A stretch of 64,000 bases of DNA from the NCBI GenBank assembly GCA_958295855.1, contig OY282383.1, positions 3,204,481 through 3,268,480 on the forward strand, in the 5' to 3' direction. Of this stretch, positions 50,240 through 57,593 are shown in pieces (the first letter of the stretch is position 1; every line of letters begins with the position of its first letter). The stretch is from an uncultured Poribacteria bacterium (GTDB taxonomy: Bacteria > Poribacteria > WGA-4E > WGA-3G). Below the pieces are notes generated by a model. It saw only the letters and a list, made by a program, of their open reading frames with translations. It did not search any database and was not told where the DNA came from. Position numbers and translations under genes: made by a program.

Positions 50240-51685
50240 ATGGAAAAATACGAAACAGTTATCGGTTTAGAAATCCACGCGGAATTATGCACAGAGAGTA
50301 AACTGTTCTGCCACTGTGCTTATATCTTCGGTGCCTTGGCCAACGACTGCACATGTCCTGTCTGCTTAGGGATGCCGGGGACGTTGCCTGTTATTAATAA
50401 GCGCGCGTTGGAGTTTGCAATTCGCGCAGGCCTGGCAATAGGTTGTGAAATCACAGTAGACAGTAAATTCGATCGGAAGAACTATTTCTATCCAGATCTG
50501 CCCAAAAATTATCAGATTTCACAGTATGACCTACCGTTGTGTAAAAACGGACAGGTTACCTTTGAATTTGAAGGAGAACGCCGTACTGTTGCCCTCCGCA
50601 GAATCCATCTGGAGGAGGATGCAGGGAAATCAGTTCACGCCGAAGTCACCGGCGATGCAACGCGAAGTTTTATGGATTTCAATCGCGCTGGCGTGCCGCT
50701 ACTCGAAATTGTGAGCGAACCGGAACTGCATTCCCCAGAGGAGGCAATCGCCTACTGCCGCGCAGTCAAGGAGATTTTAGAATATATTGGAGTCAGCGAT
50801 TGCAACATGGAAGAGGGAAGCCTCCGATGTGAACCGAATATCTCGTTGCGCCCGCGCGGCAGTCAGGAGTTGGGAACCCGAACGGAGATTAAGAACAAAA
50901 ACTCCTTTCAGGAACTCATCGATGCAATGGAATATGAGGTGAAACGGCAGACACGAATTTTGGATGCGGGCGGCGAGGTTGTTCAAGAGACGCTGTTGTT
51001 TGATGCCGCTACGGGGAGAACAGTTGCGATGCGCGGGAAGGAAGAAGCGGATGATTACCGCTATTTTCCCGAACCCGATTTAGTTCACGTTCAGATAGAT
51101 GCAGAATGGATTGAAGAGATTCAACTGACACTTCCGGAACTGCCCGCAGCGCGGCGCAAACGGTTTATTACCGACTACGGCATTTCCCCCGAAAATGCCG
51201 AATTCCTGACCGGCACCCGACAACTCGCCGAATTCTTCGATGAAGCTGCCCAACTCAGCGGCGAACCTACCGCCTGTGCAAACTGGATTATGGGCGACCT
51301 GATGCGGTTGCTCAACACTGCTGATAGCGACATTCACGAATCAAACGTCACACCGGCGCACCTAAATGAGCTCATTCAACTGATTGACAACGCAACTATC
51401 AGCGGCAAAATTGCTAAATCTGTGCTTGACGATGTCTTTGAAACAGGCAAGATGCCGAAACAGATTGTTGCGGAAAAGGGCTTAGCGCAGATCACGGATA
51501 CCTCCGAGATAGAAACTATCGTCTTACAAGTTGTGGAAGAACATCCCGGGCCTGCACAAGATTATCGTGACGGCACGAAGAAAGCAATCGGATTTCTTGT
51601 CGGCCAGGTGATGCGCGCAACCCGCGGGAAAGCAAATCCCCAACTGGTGAATCAAATTTTGACGCAAGTGTTATCCACAGAGTAA
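50240..51685 (+). CDS. gatB: aspartyl/glutamyl-tRNA(Asn/Gln) amidotransferase subunit B
   Basis: The 481-residue protein begins YETVIGLEIHAELCTESKLFC and carries CPVCLGMPGTLPV, the conserved KNYFYPDLPKNYQISQYDLP and NRAGVPLLEIVSEPE, and a C-terminal YqeY-like tail domain. With GatA and GatC it converts Glu-tRNA-Gln or Asp-tRNA-Asn to the amide form. The ending KANPQLVNQILTQVLSTE is repeated as a decayed copy about 750 nt downstream (52372-52482). AGGAGCT lies ~15 nt before the start. Confidence 0.95.
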   Translation: MEKYETVIGLEIHAELCTESKLFCHCAYIFGALANDCTCPVCLGMPGTLPVINKRALEFAIRAGLAIGCEITVDSKFDRKNYFYPDLPKNYQISQYDLPLCKNGQVTFEFEGERRTVALRRIHLEEDAGKSVHAEVTGDATRSFMDFNRAGVPLLEIVSEPELHSPEEAIAYCRAVKEILEYIGVSDCNMEEGSLRCEPNISLRPRGSQELGTRTEIKNKNSFQELIDAMEYEVKRQTRILDAGGEVVQETLLFDAATGRTVAMRGKEEADDYRYFPEPDLVHVQIDAEWIEEIQLTLPELPAARRKRFITDYGISPENAEFLTGTRQLAEFFDEAAQLSGEPTACANWIMGDLMRLLNTADSDIHESNVTPAHLNELIQLIDNATISGKIAKSVLDDVFETGKMPKQIVAEKGLAQITDTSEIETIVLQVVEEHPGPAQDYRDGTKKAIGFLVGQVMRATRGKANPQLVNQILTQVLSTE

Positions 51686-51727
51686 AGTCAGAATTCGCCA
51701 ATTCTGAAAACGGAAGGGAGAATTGCA

Positions 51728-52360
51728 ATGGATTTTGGTTGGTTCACGGTTAGTATCGTCAGTATAGAGTTTGTAAGTTTCGGTCTTGGATTGTGGGCTC
51801 TGAAAAGGTGGGTTGATAGGCGATACAATGCGCTCCACAAGGAAAATGAGGCACTCCAAGAAGAATTCAAGGCTTTTCAGAGTCAGGAGGACACCCGATA
51901 CAATGTGCTCCTGAAGGGAAATGAGGCACTCCAAGGAGAATTCACTGCCGCGCAGACAGAAGCCGACACCCGATATAATGTGCTCCAAGAAGAATTCATT
52001 GCCGCGCAGACAGCGGCTGATAACCGCATCAATACACTTCTCAAGAGAAATGCGGCTCTCCGAGAAGAAACTGACAAACACATTGCGGAGTTCAAGGCTT
52101 TTCAGGGTCAGGCTGACAGGCGATACAACGCCCTCGCGAAAGAAAATGAGTCTATCCGAAGGGCTATCGACGGTTACATTGAGGAGAATGCAGCTCTCCA
52201 AAAGGCTATCGAAAAACACACGGCAGAGATAGAAGAACTTCGCCAACAGAACCAAGAACTGCAGACGGGGTTTGATATTATGTCGGGCAGGTACGCCGAG
52301 CTCAAAGAGCAGCTATTCCCCATGCTGGAGAAAATAATGGACCGGTTGGCACAAAGATGA
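51728..52360 (+). CDS. membrane-anchored coiled-coil repeat protein
   Basis: AAGGGAGAA precedes the ATG. 210 residues: one N-terminal membrane helix (WFTVSIVSIEFVSFGLGLWAL), then a continuous coiled coil built of degenerate ~20-25-residue units around D-x-R-Y-N-x-L-x-x-x-N-x-A-L-x-x-E. DNA repeats of GATACAATG...CTCC are visible. Function unknown; it may tether or brace a membrane-associated complex. It lies between gatB and a displaced copy of the gatB 3' end, so it may have arrived with a cassette. Confidence 0.6.
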   Translation: MDFGWFTVSIVSIEFVSFGLGLWALKRWVDRRYNALHKENEALQEEFKAFQSQEDTRYNVLLKGNEALQGEFTAAQTEADTRYNVLQEEFIAAQTAADNRINTLLKRNAALREETDKHIAEFKAFQGQADRRYNALAKENESIRRAIDGYIEENAALQKAIEKHTAEIEELRQQNQELQTGFDIMSGRYAELKEQLFPMLEKIMDRLAQR

Positions 52361-52371
52361 TAACGTAGGAT

Positions 52372-52482
52372 ACGAAGAAAGTTATTGGATTTCTGGCAGG
52401 TTAAGTCATGTGCACGACTCGCGACAAGGCAAATCCCCAACTGGTGAATCAGATTTTGACGCAGATGTTGGCAACGGATTGA
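52372..52482 (+). pseudogene. decayed fragment of a gatB 3' end
   Basis: In frame it reads DTKKVIGFLAG-stop-VMCTTRDKANPQLVNQIL, then TQMLATD-stop, against DGTKKAIGFLVGQVMRATRG and so on at the end of intact gatB. One internal stop (TAA where gatB has CAG) and several changes show it is not translated as a unit. It is a separate, diverged copy rather than an exact recent duplication. Confidence 0.85.
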
Positions 52483-52491
52483 GGATGCCCA

Positions 52492-53181
52492 ATGAATATA
52501 GCCGAATTAAAAGACAAGTTATCTGAGATTAATCAGATGGGCTATGTTGTCTCGCTGCGAAAAGGCAACACTGGTATAGGCTATACATTGGAGACCTTGC
52601 TTGGGTTAAAGGAAAATAACCTGAAGACACCTGATTTCGGGGATATAGAGTTGAAATCCCAGAGAAGGGGAGCCTCTAATCGAGTAACCATGTTTACTTT
52701 CAACCGTGGGGTTTGGAAGATAAAACAGAAGGAATTGATTGAGAAATACGGGTATGTAGATACGAACGGCCGGCCATCTCTATACTGCACTGCCAATAGT
52801 AAACCGAATAATCAAGGGCTTTTCGTGAAAGTTGAGCAAGAAACCGTTAGGCTTTATCACTTAAATGGGTCTCTTGTTGCTGAGTGGCCAGGAGAAAGTT
52901 TGATTGATAGATTCAGAAATAAGATGCCTGCTCTGCTTATTGTTAATGCAGACACTCGTATCAATTCAGATCGGAAAGAGGAATTTTGGTTTAATGAGGC
53001 GTATCTCCTAACCCAGCCGGATGAGGATAATTTTTTGGATCTAATCAGGAAGGATATTATAATTGTTGATGTCCGAATGCACCTGAGAGGAAATAAGGTA
53101 GTCAGAAATCATGGCACAGGTTTTAGAATTGACGAAAAATTCTGGAATCTATGTTTTGGGAGGCGGGAAAAGTTAATATGA
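52492..53181 (+). CDS. type II restriction endonuclease, MvaI/BcnI family
   Basis: The 229-residue protein matches the monomeric MvaI/BcnI family in style and length: MNIAELKDKLSEINQMGYV at the start, TPDFGDIELKSQRRG near residue 45 (PD-(D/E)XK site: Asp, Glu-Leu-Lys), and FNEAYLLTQPDEDNFLDLI later. Known members cut CCNGG-type sites (MvaI CC/WGG, BcnI CC/SGG); the site here is not determined. The stop codon overlaps the start of the adjacent methylase (ATGA). Confidence 0.82.
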   Translation: MNIAELKDKLSEINQMGYVVSLRKGNTGIGYTLETLLGLKENNLKTPDFGDIELKSQRRGASNRVTMFTFNRGVWKIKQKELIEKYGYVDTNGRPSLYCTANSKPNNQGLFVKVEQETVRLYHLNGSLVAEWPGESLIDRFRNKMPALLIVNADTRINSDRKEEFWFNEAYLLTQPDEDNFLDLIRKDIIIVDVRMHLRGNKVVRNHGTGFRIDEKFWNLCFGRREKLI

Positions 53182-54476
53182 GTACAGTCAGTCTAAAATA
53201 CAAAGATGAATCATGGGACTTTCGAGCGGCCGATACAAAGGAATATACCCACTGCTTCCACACCTATCCGGCGATGATGATTCCGCAAATCGCAAGGAAA
53301 CTTATTAAACAGTACGGCAAAGAAAGCGGCTGGCTGCTTGATCCATATTGTGGCACCGGCACATCCTTGGTTGAGGCATCGCTGTTCGGCATGCACAGTG
53401 TGGGATGTGATATTAATCCGCTTGTGCGCCTGATAGCCACTGCCAAGTTGACACCTATTCCTCTGCAAACGCTTGACAGGGAGCTGAATAGGTTAAACAA
53501 TCAGCTCTTTCAGGTTGAATTTTCCGAGAAGATTCCTGATGCACCAATCCCTGATATCCTGAATCTGGACTATTGGTTTTCTTCAGATTTAATCAGATAC
53601 CTCGCCTTCCTACGGGCTTGGATGGGCGACGTGGAAGATGAAGCAGTTCGGAACTTCATACTCGTTGCATTTTCAGAAATGGTCCGAGAGGTTTCTTATA
53701 CCCGTACTGGCGAATTTAAGCTACATCGAATGCCTGCCCAGAAACTTGAGAATTTTAAGCCCGACGTTTTTGGTATTTTTCGCAAAAAACTAAACAGGAA
53801 TCGACAGGGGTTAGCGGCGTTCATGGAAAAACGGAAAAGCGTTGAGACATCGGTTTCCGATGCCAATACGGCCCAAGGAGAACTTCCACTGCCGCGGCCG
53901 CTGGGTGGTTATGACTTGGTAATTACCTCCCCGCCCTACGGAGATTCACAGACTACTGTCGCGTATGGACAATTTTCACGGCTCTCCGCAGAGTGGATAG
54001 GTTTGCCCAATGCACGAAAAATTGACGGACTCGCAATGGGCGGCCGTCACTCCGGTAGGAGCGAGCTCCCCATCGCGACTCTTCCCGAACGAACATTGAT
54101 GGATTCCCCGGTGTCGTCCGATATTGAGAAAATCCGTTCTGTAGATGAAAAGCGCGCACGCGAGGTTTCGGCTTTCTACATCGACCTGGGGCATAGCATC
54201 AATTCAGTGGCAAAGATGCTTTCACCACATGCTACAATTTGCTATGTTGTCGGGAATCGCCGAGTGAAAGAGGTTATATTACCAACAGACGAGTTCGTCA
54301 TTTTTGCCTTCTGTCAACACGGGTTTTCGCATAAGGAAACCATCGTCAGGAACATCCCAAATAAGCGAATGCCCAAGAAAAACAGCCCTTCCAACATTGC
54401 CGGTGAAACCGCTACAACGATGAACGAAGAAAACATCGTCGTTTGCCAGAGGACAACGCATCATCGCAATTTTTAA
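53178..54476 (+). CDS. DNA methyltransferase of the restriction-modification pair (N4-cytosine type likely)
   Basis: The start at 53178 overlaps the endonuclease stop (ATGA). 432 residues. SAM motif I is DPYCGTGTSLVEASLFG near residue 57, followed by GCDINPLVRLIA; the catalytic motif IV is ITSPPYGDSQ near residue 255. The motif order I before IV and Ser at SPPY suggest an m4C enzyme; m6A cannot be excluded. It would protect the host at the endonuclease site. Codon usage looks somewhat more AT-rich than neighbours, in keeping with acquisition. Confidence 0.83.
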   Translation: MSTVSLKYKDESWDFRAADTKEYTHCFHTYPAMMIPQIARKLIKQYGKESGWLLDPYCGTGTSLVEASLFGMHSVGCDINPLVRLIATAKLTPIPLQTLDRELNRLNNQLFQVEFSEKIPDAPIPDILNLDYWFSSDLIRYLAFLRAWMGDVEDEAVRNFILVAFSEMVREVSYTRTGEFKLHRMPAQKLENFKPDVFGIFRKKLNRNRQGLAAFMEKRKSVETSVSDANTAQGELPLPRPLGGYDLVITSPPYGDSQTTVAYGQFSRLSAEWIGLPNARKIDGLAMGGRHSGRSELPIATLPERTLMDSPVSSDIEKIRSVDEKRAREVSAFYIDLGHSINSVAKMLSPHATICYVVGNRRVKEVILPTDEFVIFAFCQHGFSHKETIVRNIPNKRMPKKNSPSNIAGETATTMNEENIVVCQRTTHHRNF

Positions 54477-54509
54477 GACTCTAATTAGCCAGAATCCTAT
54501 TTAAACCCG

Positions 54510-54585
54510 GCGGAAACCCGATTTTGACACTGGCATGTGGTTTCCCCTGCTTTGCAGGGGTTTATACCACCTGGAAAAATCGGCA
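54510..54585. repeat. inverted copy of the 56925-57010 composite block (with PAL1)
   Basis: AAACCCGATTTTGACACTGG, CATGTGGTTT, PAL1 and ACCACCTGGAAAAATCGG are the reverse complement of 56935-57008. Confidence 0.8.
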
Positions 54586-54597
54586 CGAAAACCCAGA

Positions 54598-54632
54598 GGT
54601 TTAGTCACGCATTTTCAATGCGTGGTTAAACA
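54598..54632. repeat. IS605-type end hairpin remnant
   Basis: GTTTA-GTCACGCATTTTCAATGCGTGG-TTAAAC. It has the same foot (GTTTA/TAAAC) and TTTTCAAT loop as the left-end hairpins at 46545 and 63138 but a different stem, so it may be a relic of a related element. Confidence 0.5.
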
Positions 54633-54642
54633 TTCTAAAAAA

Positions 54643-55788
54643 ATGGCTGTAGGACAAATTACCCTCACATCCGTAACAAAGCAGTTCGGCGACACGGTTG
54701 CAGTTGACGATGTGTCGTTCCAGATAGAGGGAGGCGAGTTTTTTTCGCTGCTGGGACCGAGCGGTTGCGGAAAGACAACGACGTTGCGCATCATTGGCGG
54801 ATTCGTGTACCCGACAGCGGGAGAGGTTTTCATCAACGGCGAACTGATGGCGCAAACACCCCCTTACCGCCGGCCGGTCAACACCGTCTTCCAAAATTAC
54901 GCGTTGTTCCCCCACAAAACCGTCGCGCAGAATATCGCATTTGGGCTACAGATGAAGAAAACACCCAAGGCGAAAATTTCCGATGAGGTTGAGCGTTTCC
55001 TAGCACTCATTCGCCTACCGGGCTACGGCAATCGGAAACCAAGCGAGCTCTCCGGCGGCGAAAGGCAGCGCGTAGCCCTTGCTCGCGCCTTAATCAATCA
55101 ACCTACTATCCTGCTATTGGATGAACCCCTTTCCGCGCTTGACCTCAAGCTGCGAAAACAGATGCAGTTGGAGCTAAAAGCGTTACAACGCAAAGTCGGA
55201 ATTACGTTCGTCTACGTCACGCACGACCAGGGCGAGGCGTTGGCATTGTCAGATCGAATTGCAGTGATGAACGGCGGGAAAATCCTTCAGGTGGGAACGC
55301 CATCTGAAATCTACGATGCGCCGCAGAGCCGCTTTGTCGCAGATTTTATCGGCACTTCCAACTTCTTTGAGGGAACGCTCATCCGCCGTGACAACGAATT
55401 CGCGGAGGTTGCCTTGGCAACTGAACCGCCCCTTAAGATTGTCGGCATGCCCAACAGTGAAGTACCGATGAACGTGCCTGTCGCTGTGGCAGTACGCCCA
55501 GAGCGCATTGACGTAACAACAACCCCTCCCCTTAATTCGGCAAATCAGTTGCGCGGGACAATTCAGGACGAAAGTTACCTCGGTACAACGCTTCAATACA
55601 CGGTGCAAACGGATTACCCAACGCCACTCATTGTTAACCAGCAGTGGCGAGGCACAGGGGCCTCGCCCTACAGCACAAGCACTCAGAATGTAGGCGCGCA
55701 CGAGACACACCGCTTTGAACGCGGTGATACGGTGTATCTGCAATGGGCACCAGAAAACGCAATTGTCTTAAAAGCCGACGAGGACTAA
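54643..55788 (+). CDS. spermidine/putrescine-type ABC transporter ATPase
   Basis: The start at 54643 (MAVGQITLTSV) is chosen; 36 upstream codons are PAL1 and hairpin. 381 residues: Walker A GPSGCGKTTT, Q-loop VFQNYALFPHKTV, signature LSGGERQRVALARAL, Walker B ILLLDEPLSALD, HD switch VYVTHDQGEAL, then the TOBE regulatory domain, as in PotA/UgpC/FbpC. It energises an importer whose permease and binding-protein genes are not adjacent. R14 (55645-55671) is read in frame as WRGTGASPYS within the TOBE domain. Its stop overlaps the convergent gene by 4 nt. Confidence 0.88.
   Translation: MAVGQITLTSVTKQFGDTVAVDDVSFQIEGGEFFSLLGPSGCGKTTTLRIIGGFVYPTAGEVFINGELMAQTPPYRRPVNTVFQNYALFPHKTVAQNIAFGLQMKKTPKAKISDEVERFLALIRLPGYGNRKPSELSGGERQRVALARALINQPTILLLDEPLSALDLKLRKQMQLELKALQRKVGITFVYVTHDQGEALALSDRIAVMNGGKILQVGTPSEIYDAPQSRFVADFIGTSNFFEGTLIRRDNEFAEVALATEPPLKIVGMPNSEVPMNVPVAVAVRPERIDVTTTPPLNSANQLRGTIQDESYLGTTLQYTVQTDYPTPLIVNQQWRGTGASPYSTSTQNVGAHETHRFERGDTVYLQWAPENAIVLKADED
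55645..55671. repeat. R14 hairpin inside the potA-like gene
   Basis: GTGGCGAGGCACAGGGGCCT then CGCCCTA; matches the inverted intergenic copy at 32657-32687. Confidence 0.7.
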
Positions 55789-56783
55789 CCGCCAGACAAC
55801 GGCAGTTTGACTTTCCCATTATCACGCTGTTGCGAAGTCAAGAAGCCGATGATAATCTGGACAACTTTATATCCCTCAGTCCCAGGCGAGACAGGTTCTC
55901 CACCCTCCGCGATAATACCTACTAACTCTCGCACCCCTGCAGGAATACCGGTGATGTCCCATGTCGGTGCCTCGATAGTCTCGACAACATCGTCTTGGTG
56001 GAGTGTTGCCCCCCTGTCACTGATGAGGATGTAGCCGTTTGTTCCGACAATCTCCACTCGGAACCCGGAGAGGGTTGTCTTCGGGCCGCCTGCATAGTAG
56101 CCGCGCACACCGTTCGCAAAGTGGATATACCCGTGCGCCGATGGCTCAGTTGCTGGAACATGCCCGCCATCGCCTTTATACTCGCTATAATCTTCATAGC
56201 CCTCTTCTAATTCGGCAGAAACCCACTCCGGTTCTGAGTCAGCGAAGTAGCAGATGGCATCCACAAGGTGTGTCCCGTTGCGGAAAAGCATTGCGCGCCC
56301 GCCGCTCAACGTGCCGATAACATATTGGACATCCCCGATGCGTCCCCCACCGACGACTACGTTTTTGGTATGCCTCCACAACGGCTGCCACCGTCGCGTG
56401 TGATCTATGGATAAAATTGTGCCGTTTCGTTCTGTCGCCTCCAGCATTCTGTCTGCATCTTCAATGCTGGTTGCCATCGGTTTTTCACAGAAGATGCCTT
56501 TTACGCCAGCGTTGGCCGCGTCAACCACAAGGCCCGCATGCCGATGATCAGAGGTTGCCACTGTGACAATGTCTAAATCCTCGGCGGCAAGCATTTCCTG
56601 ATGGTTGGTATACAGCGCAATGTTATCCCAGTTGTCCTGATATTTTTCCTTGAAGGCATCTAATGTGCTTTGCACAAAATCGCAGCCGGCAGCTAATTCA
56701 ACGTTCGGCAAACCGACTAACCCTGATGCATGTGTTGTGCCGATGCCGCTACAACCAATGATTCCAACACGTAGTTTTGCCAT
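55785..56783 (-). CDS. Gfo/Idh/MocA family oxidoreductase
   Basis: GAGGAGGAT precedes the ATG. 332 residues with the NAD(P) motif VGIIGCSGIGTTHASGLV, the family EKP motif in GIFCEKPMATSIEDADRM (catalytic Lys intact) and the C-terminal sheet domain. It likely oxidises a sugar, inositol or sugar acid. It converges on the ATPase gene with overlapping stops. Confidence 0.88.
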   Translation of the reverse strand: MAKLRVGIIGCSGIGTTHASGLVGLPNVELAAGCDFVQSTLDAFKEKYQDNWDNIALYTNHQEMLAAEDLDIVTVATSDHRHAGLVVDAANAGVKGIFCEKPMATSIEDADRMLEATERNGTILSIDHTRRWQPLWRHTKNVVVGGGRIGDVQYVIGTLSGGRAMLFRNGTHLVDAICYFADSEPEWVSAELEEGYEDYSEYKGDGGHVPATEPSAHGYIHFANGVRGYYAGGPKTTLSGFRVEIVGTNGYILISDRGATLHQDDVVETIEAPTWDITGIPAGVRELVGIIAEGGEPVSPGTEGYKVVQIIIGFLTSQQRDNGKVKLPLSGG

Positions 56784-56819
56784 GTCTCTATCCTCCTCTA
56801 TTCCCTCAGCCTCAAGGGT

Positions 56820-56853
56820 GGTATAAGCCCCCGCAAAGCGGGGGTAATAGCCT
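56820..56853. repeat. PAL1 copy (intergenic)
   Basis: GGTATAAGCCCCCGCAAAGC through AATAGCC; pairs closely with 57429-57463. Confidence 0.78.
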
Positions 56854-57027
56854 TTACCTATTTTGCGATAGCAAAGATTATATGATGCATTGGATCGAAA
56901 GTCAATTTTTTTCTAGTTTTTCGTCAATTGGGTTTTTGCTCCGATTTTTCCAGGTGGTATAAACCCCTGCAAAGCAGGGGAAACCACATGCCAGTGTCAA
57001 AATCGGGTTTCTTTTTGGTTCTATGGC

Positions 57028-57078
57028 ATAATGTAAGAAATAAAAAAGTTGTTTGCTAGTCGCGCACAACTTTGTGCG
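57028..57078. repeat. R5 element inserted in the composite block
   Basis: GTAAGAAATAAAAAAGTTG ... GCACAACTT. The homologous block at 35620-35760 has only 10 nt (TTTTTATGCA) at this position. Confidence 0.78.
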
Positions 57079-57162
57079 AATTAACGAAAAGAAGGGTGCA
57101 TGTGCAATGATGCTTGCCCCTTGGCTTGCAAGCTGCGCCAACTTTTGAATAGCAAGTTTTGG

Positions 57163-57191
57163 CTTGCAAGCTGCGCCAAAAATTGGTAAAC
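57163..57191 (+). promoter_or_regulatory. putative promoter with -35 box from an R4 repeat
   Basis: TTGCAA within R4, a 17-nt spacer (GCTGCGCCAAAAATTGG) and TAAACT, about 45 nt before the DUF433 gene. Confidence 0.42.
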
Positions 57192-57235
57192 TATATAGGT
57201 GAGGTTAATGAATTTTCGATAGAGAGGTAAAAATT

Positions 57236-57436
57236 ATGGTTAGAATTATCGCCACTCCGGAAATCCTTGGCGGAAAACCAGTTGTTGAAGGTACGCGCCT
57301 TAGCGTCGAACATATATTGGGACTATTGGCAAACGGTATGTCAAATCAGGAGATCGTTGAATCCTATCCAATATTGAGTGAAGAAAGCATTCGGGCGGTT
57401 CTCGCTTACGCCGCACACGCACTCCGCGTGGTATAA
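57236..57436 (+). CDS. DUF433 (antitoxin-like) protein
   Basis: GAGAGGT precedes the ATG. The 66-residue protein matches the DUF433 family: IIATPEILGGKPVVEGTRLSVEHILGLLANGMSNQEIVESYP and SEESIRAVLAYAAH. These winged-helix proteins are often antitoxins to a PIN-like DUF5615 toxin. No toxin follows: a PAL1 copy (57429-57463) begins at the last codons and supplies the TAA stop, so the gene's end and any partner appear lost. Confidence 0.85.
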   Translation: MVRIIATPEILGGKPVVEGTRLSVEHILGLLANGMSNQEIVESYPILSEESIRAVLAYAAHALRVV

Positions 57437-57463
57437 GCCCCCGCAAAGCGGGGGTAATAGCCT
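57429..57463. repeat. PAL1 copy supplying the DUF433 stop
   Basis: GTGGTATAAGCCCCCGCAAA continuing to AATAGCC; nearly identical over ~36 nt to the copy at 56820-56853. Confidence 0.8.
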
Positions 57464-57593
57464 TTAGCGAAATTGTCATTGATGCACGTTCTCACCTTGA
57501 TGGAGTCTCTTAGCAATGCTCCCGCCACTTGTAGCTGATATGAACATAGCTGCCCCGGTTGTTCAGTAGAGACGCGAGGGAAAAAAGCGTGGA

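Larger units (their letters stand above)
56784..57235. other. intergenic region packed with repeats
   Basis: No gene. Contents: PAL1 (56820-56853), composite block with PAL1 (56925-57010; PAL1 at 56953-56986), an R5 insert (57028-57078), the lptC-start-like segment (57079-57110), a half R4 (57121-57141) and a full R4 (57145-57181). The last R4 appears to supply the -35 box of the next gene. Confidence 0.75.
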
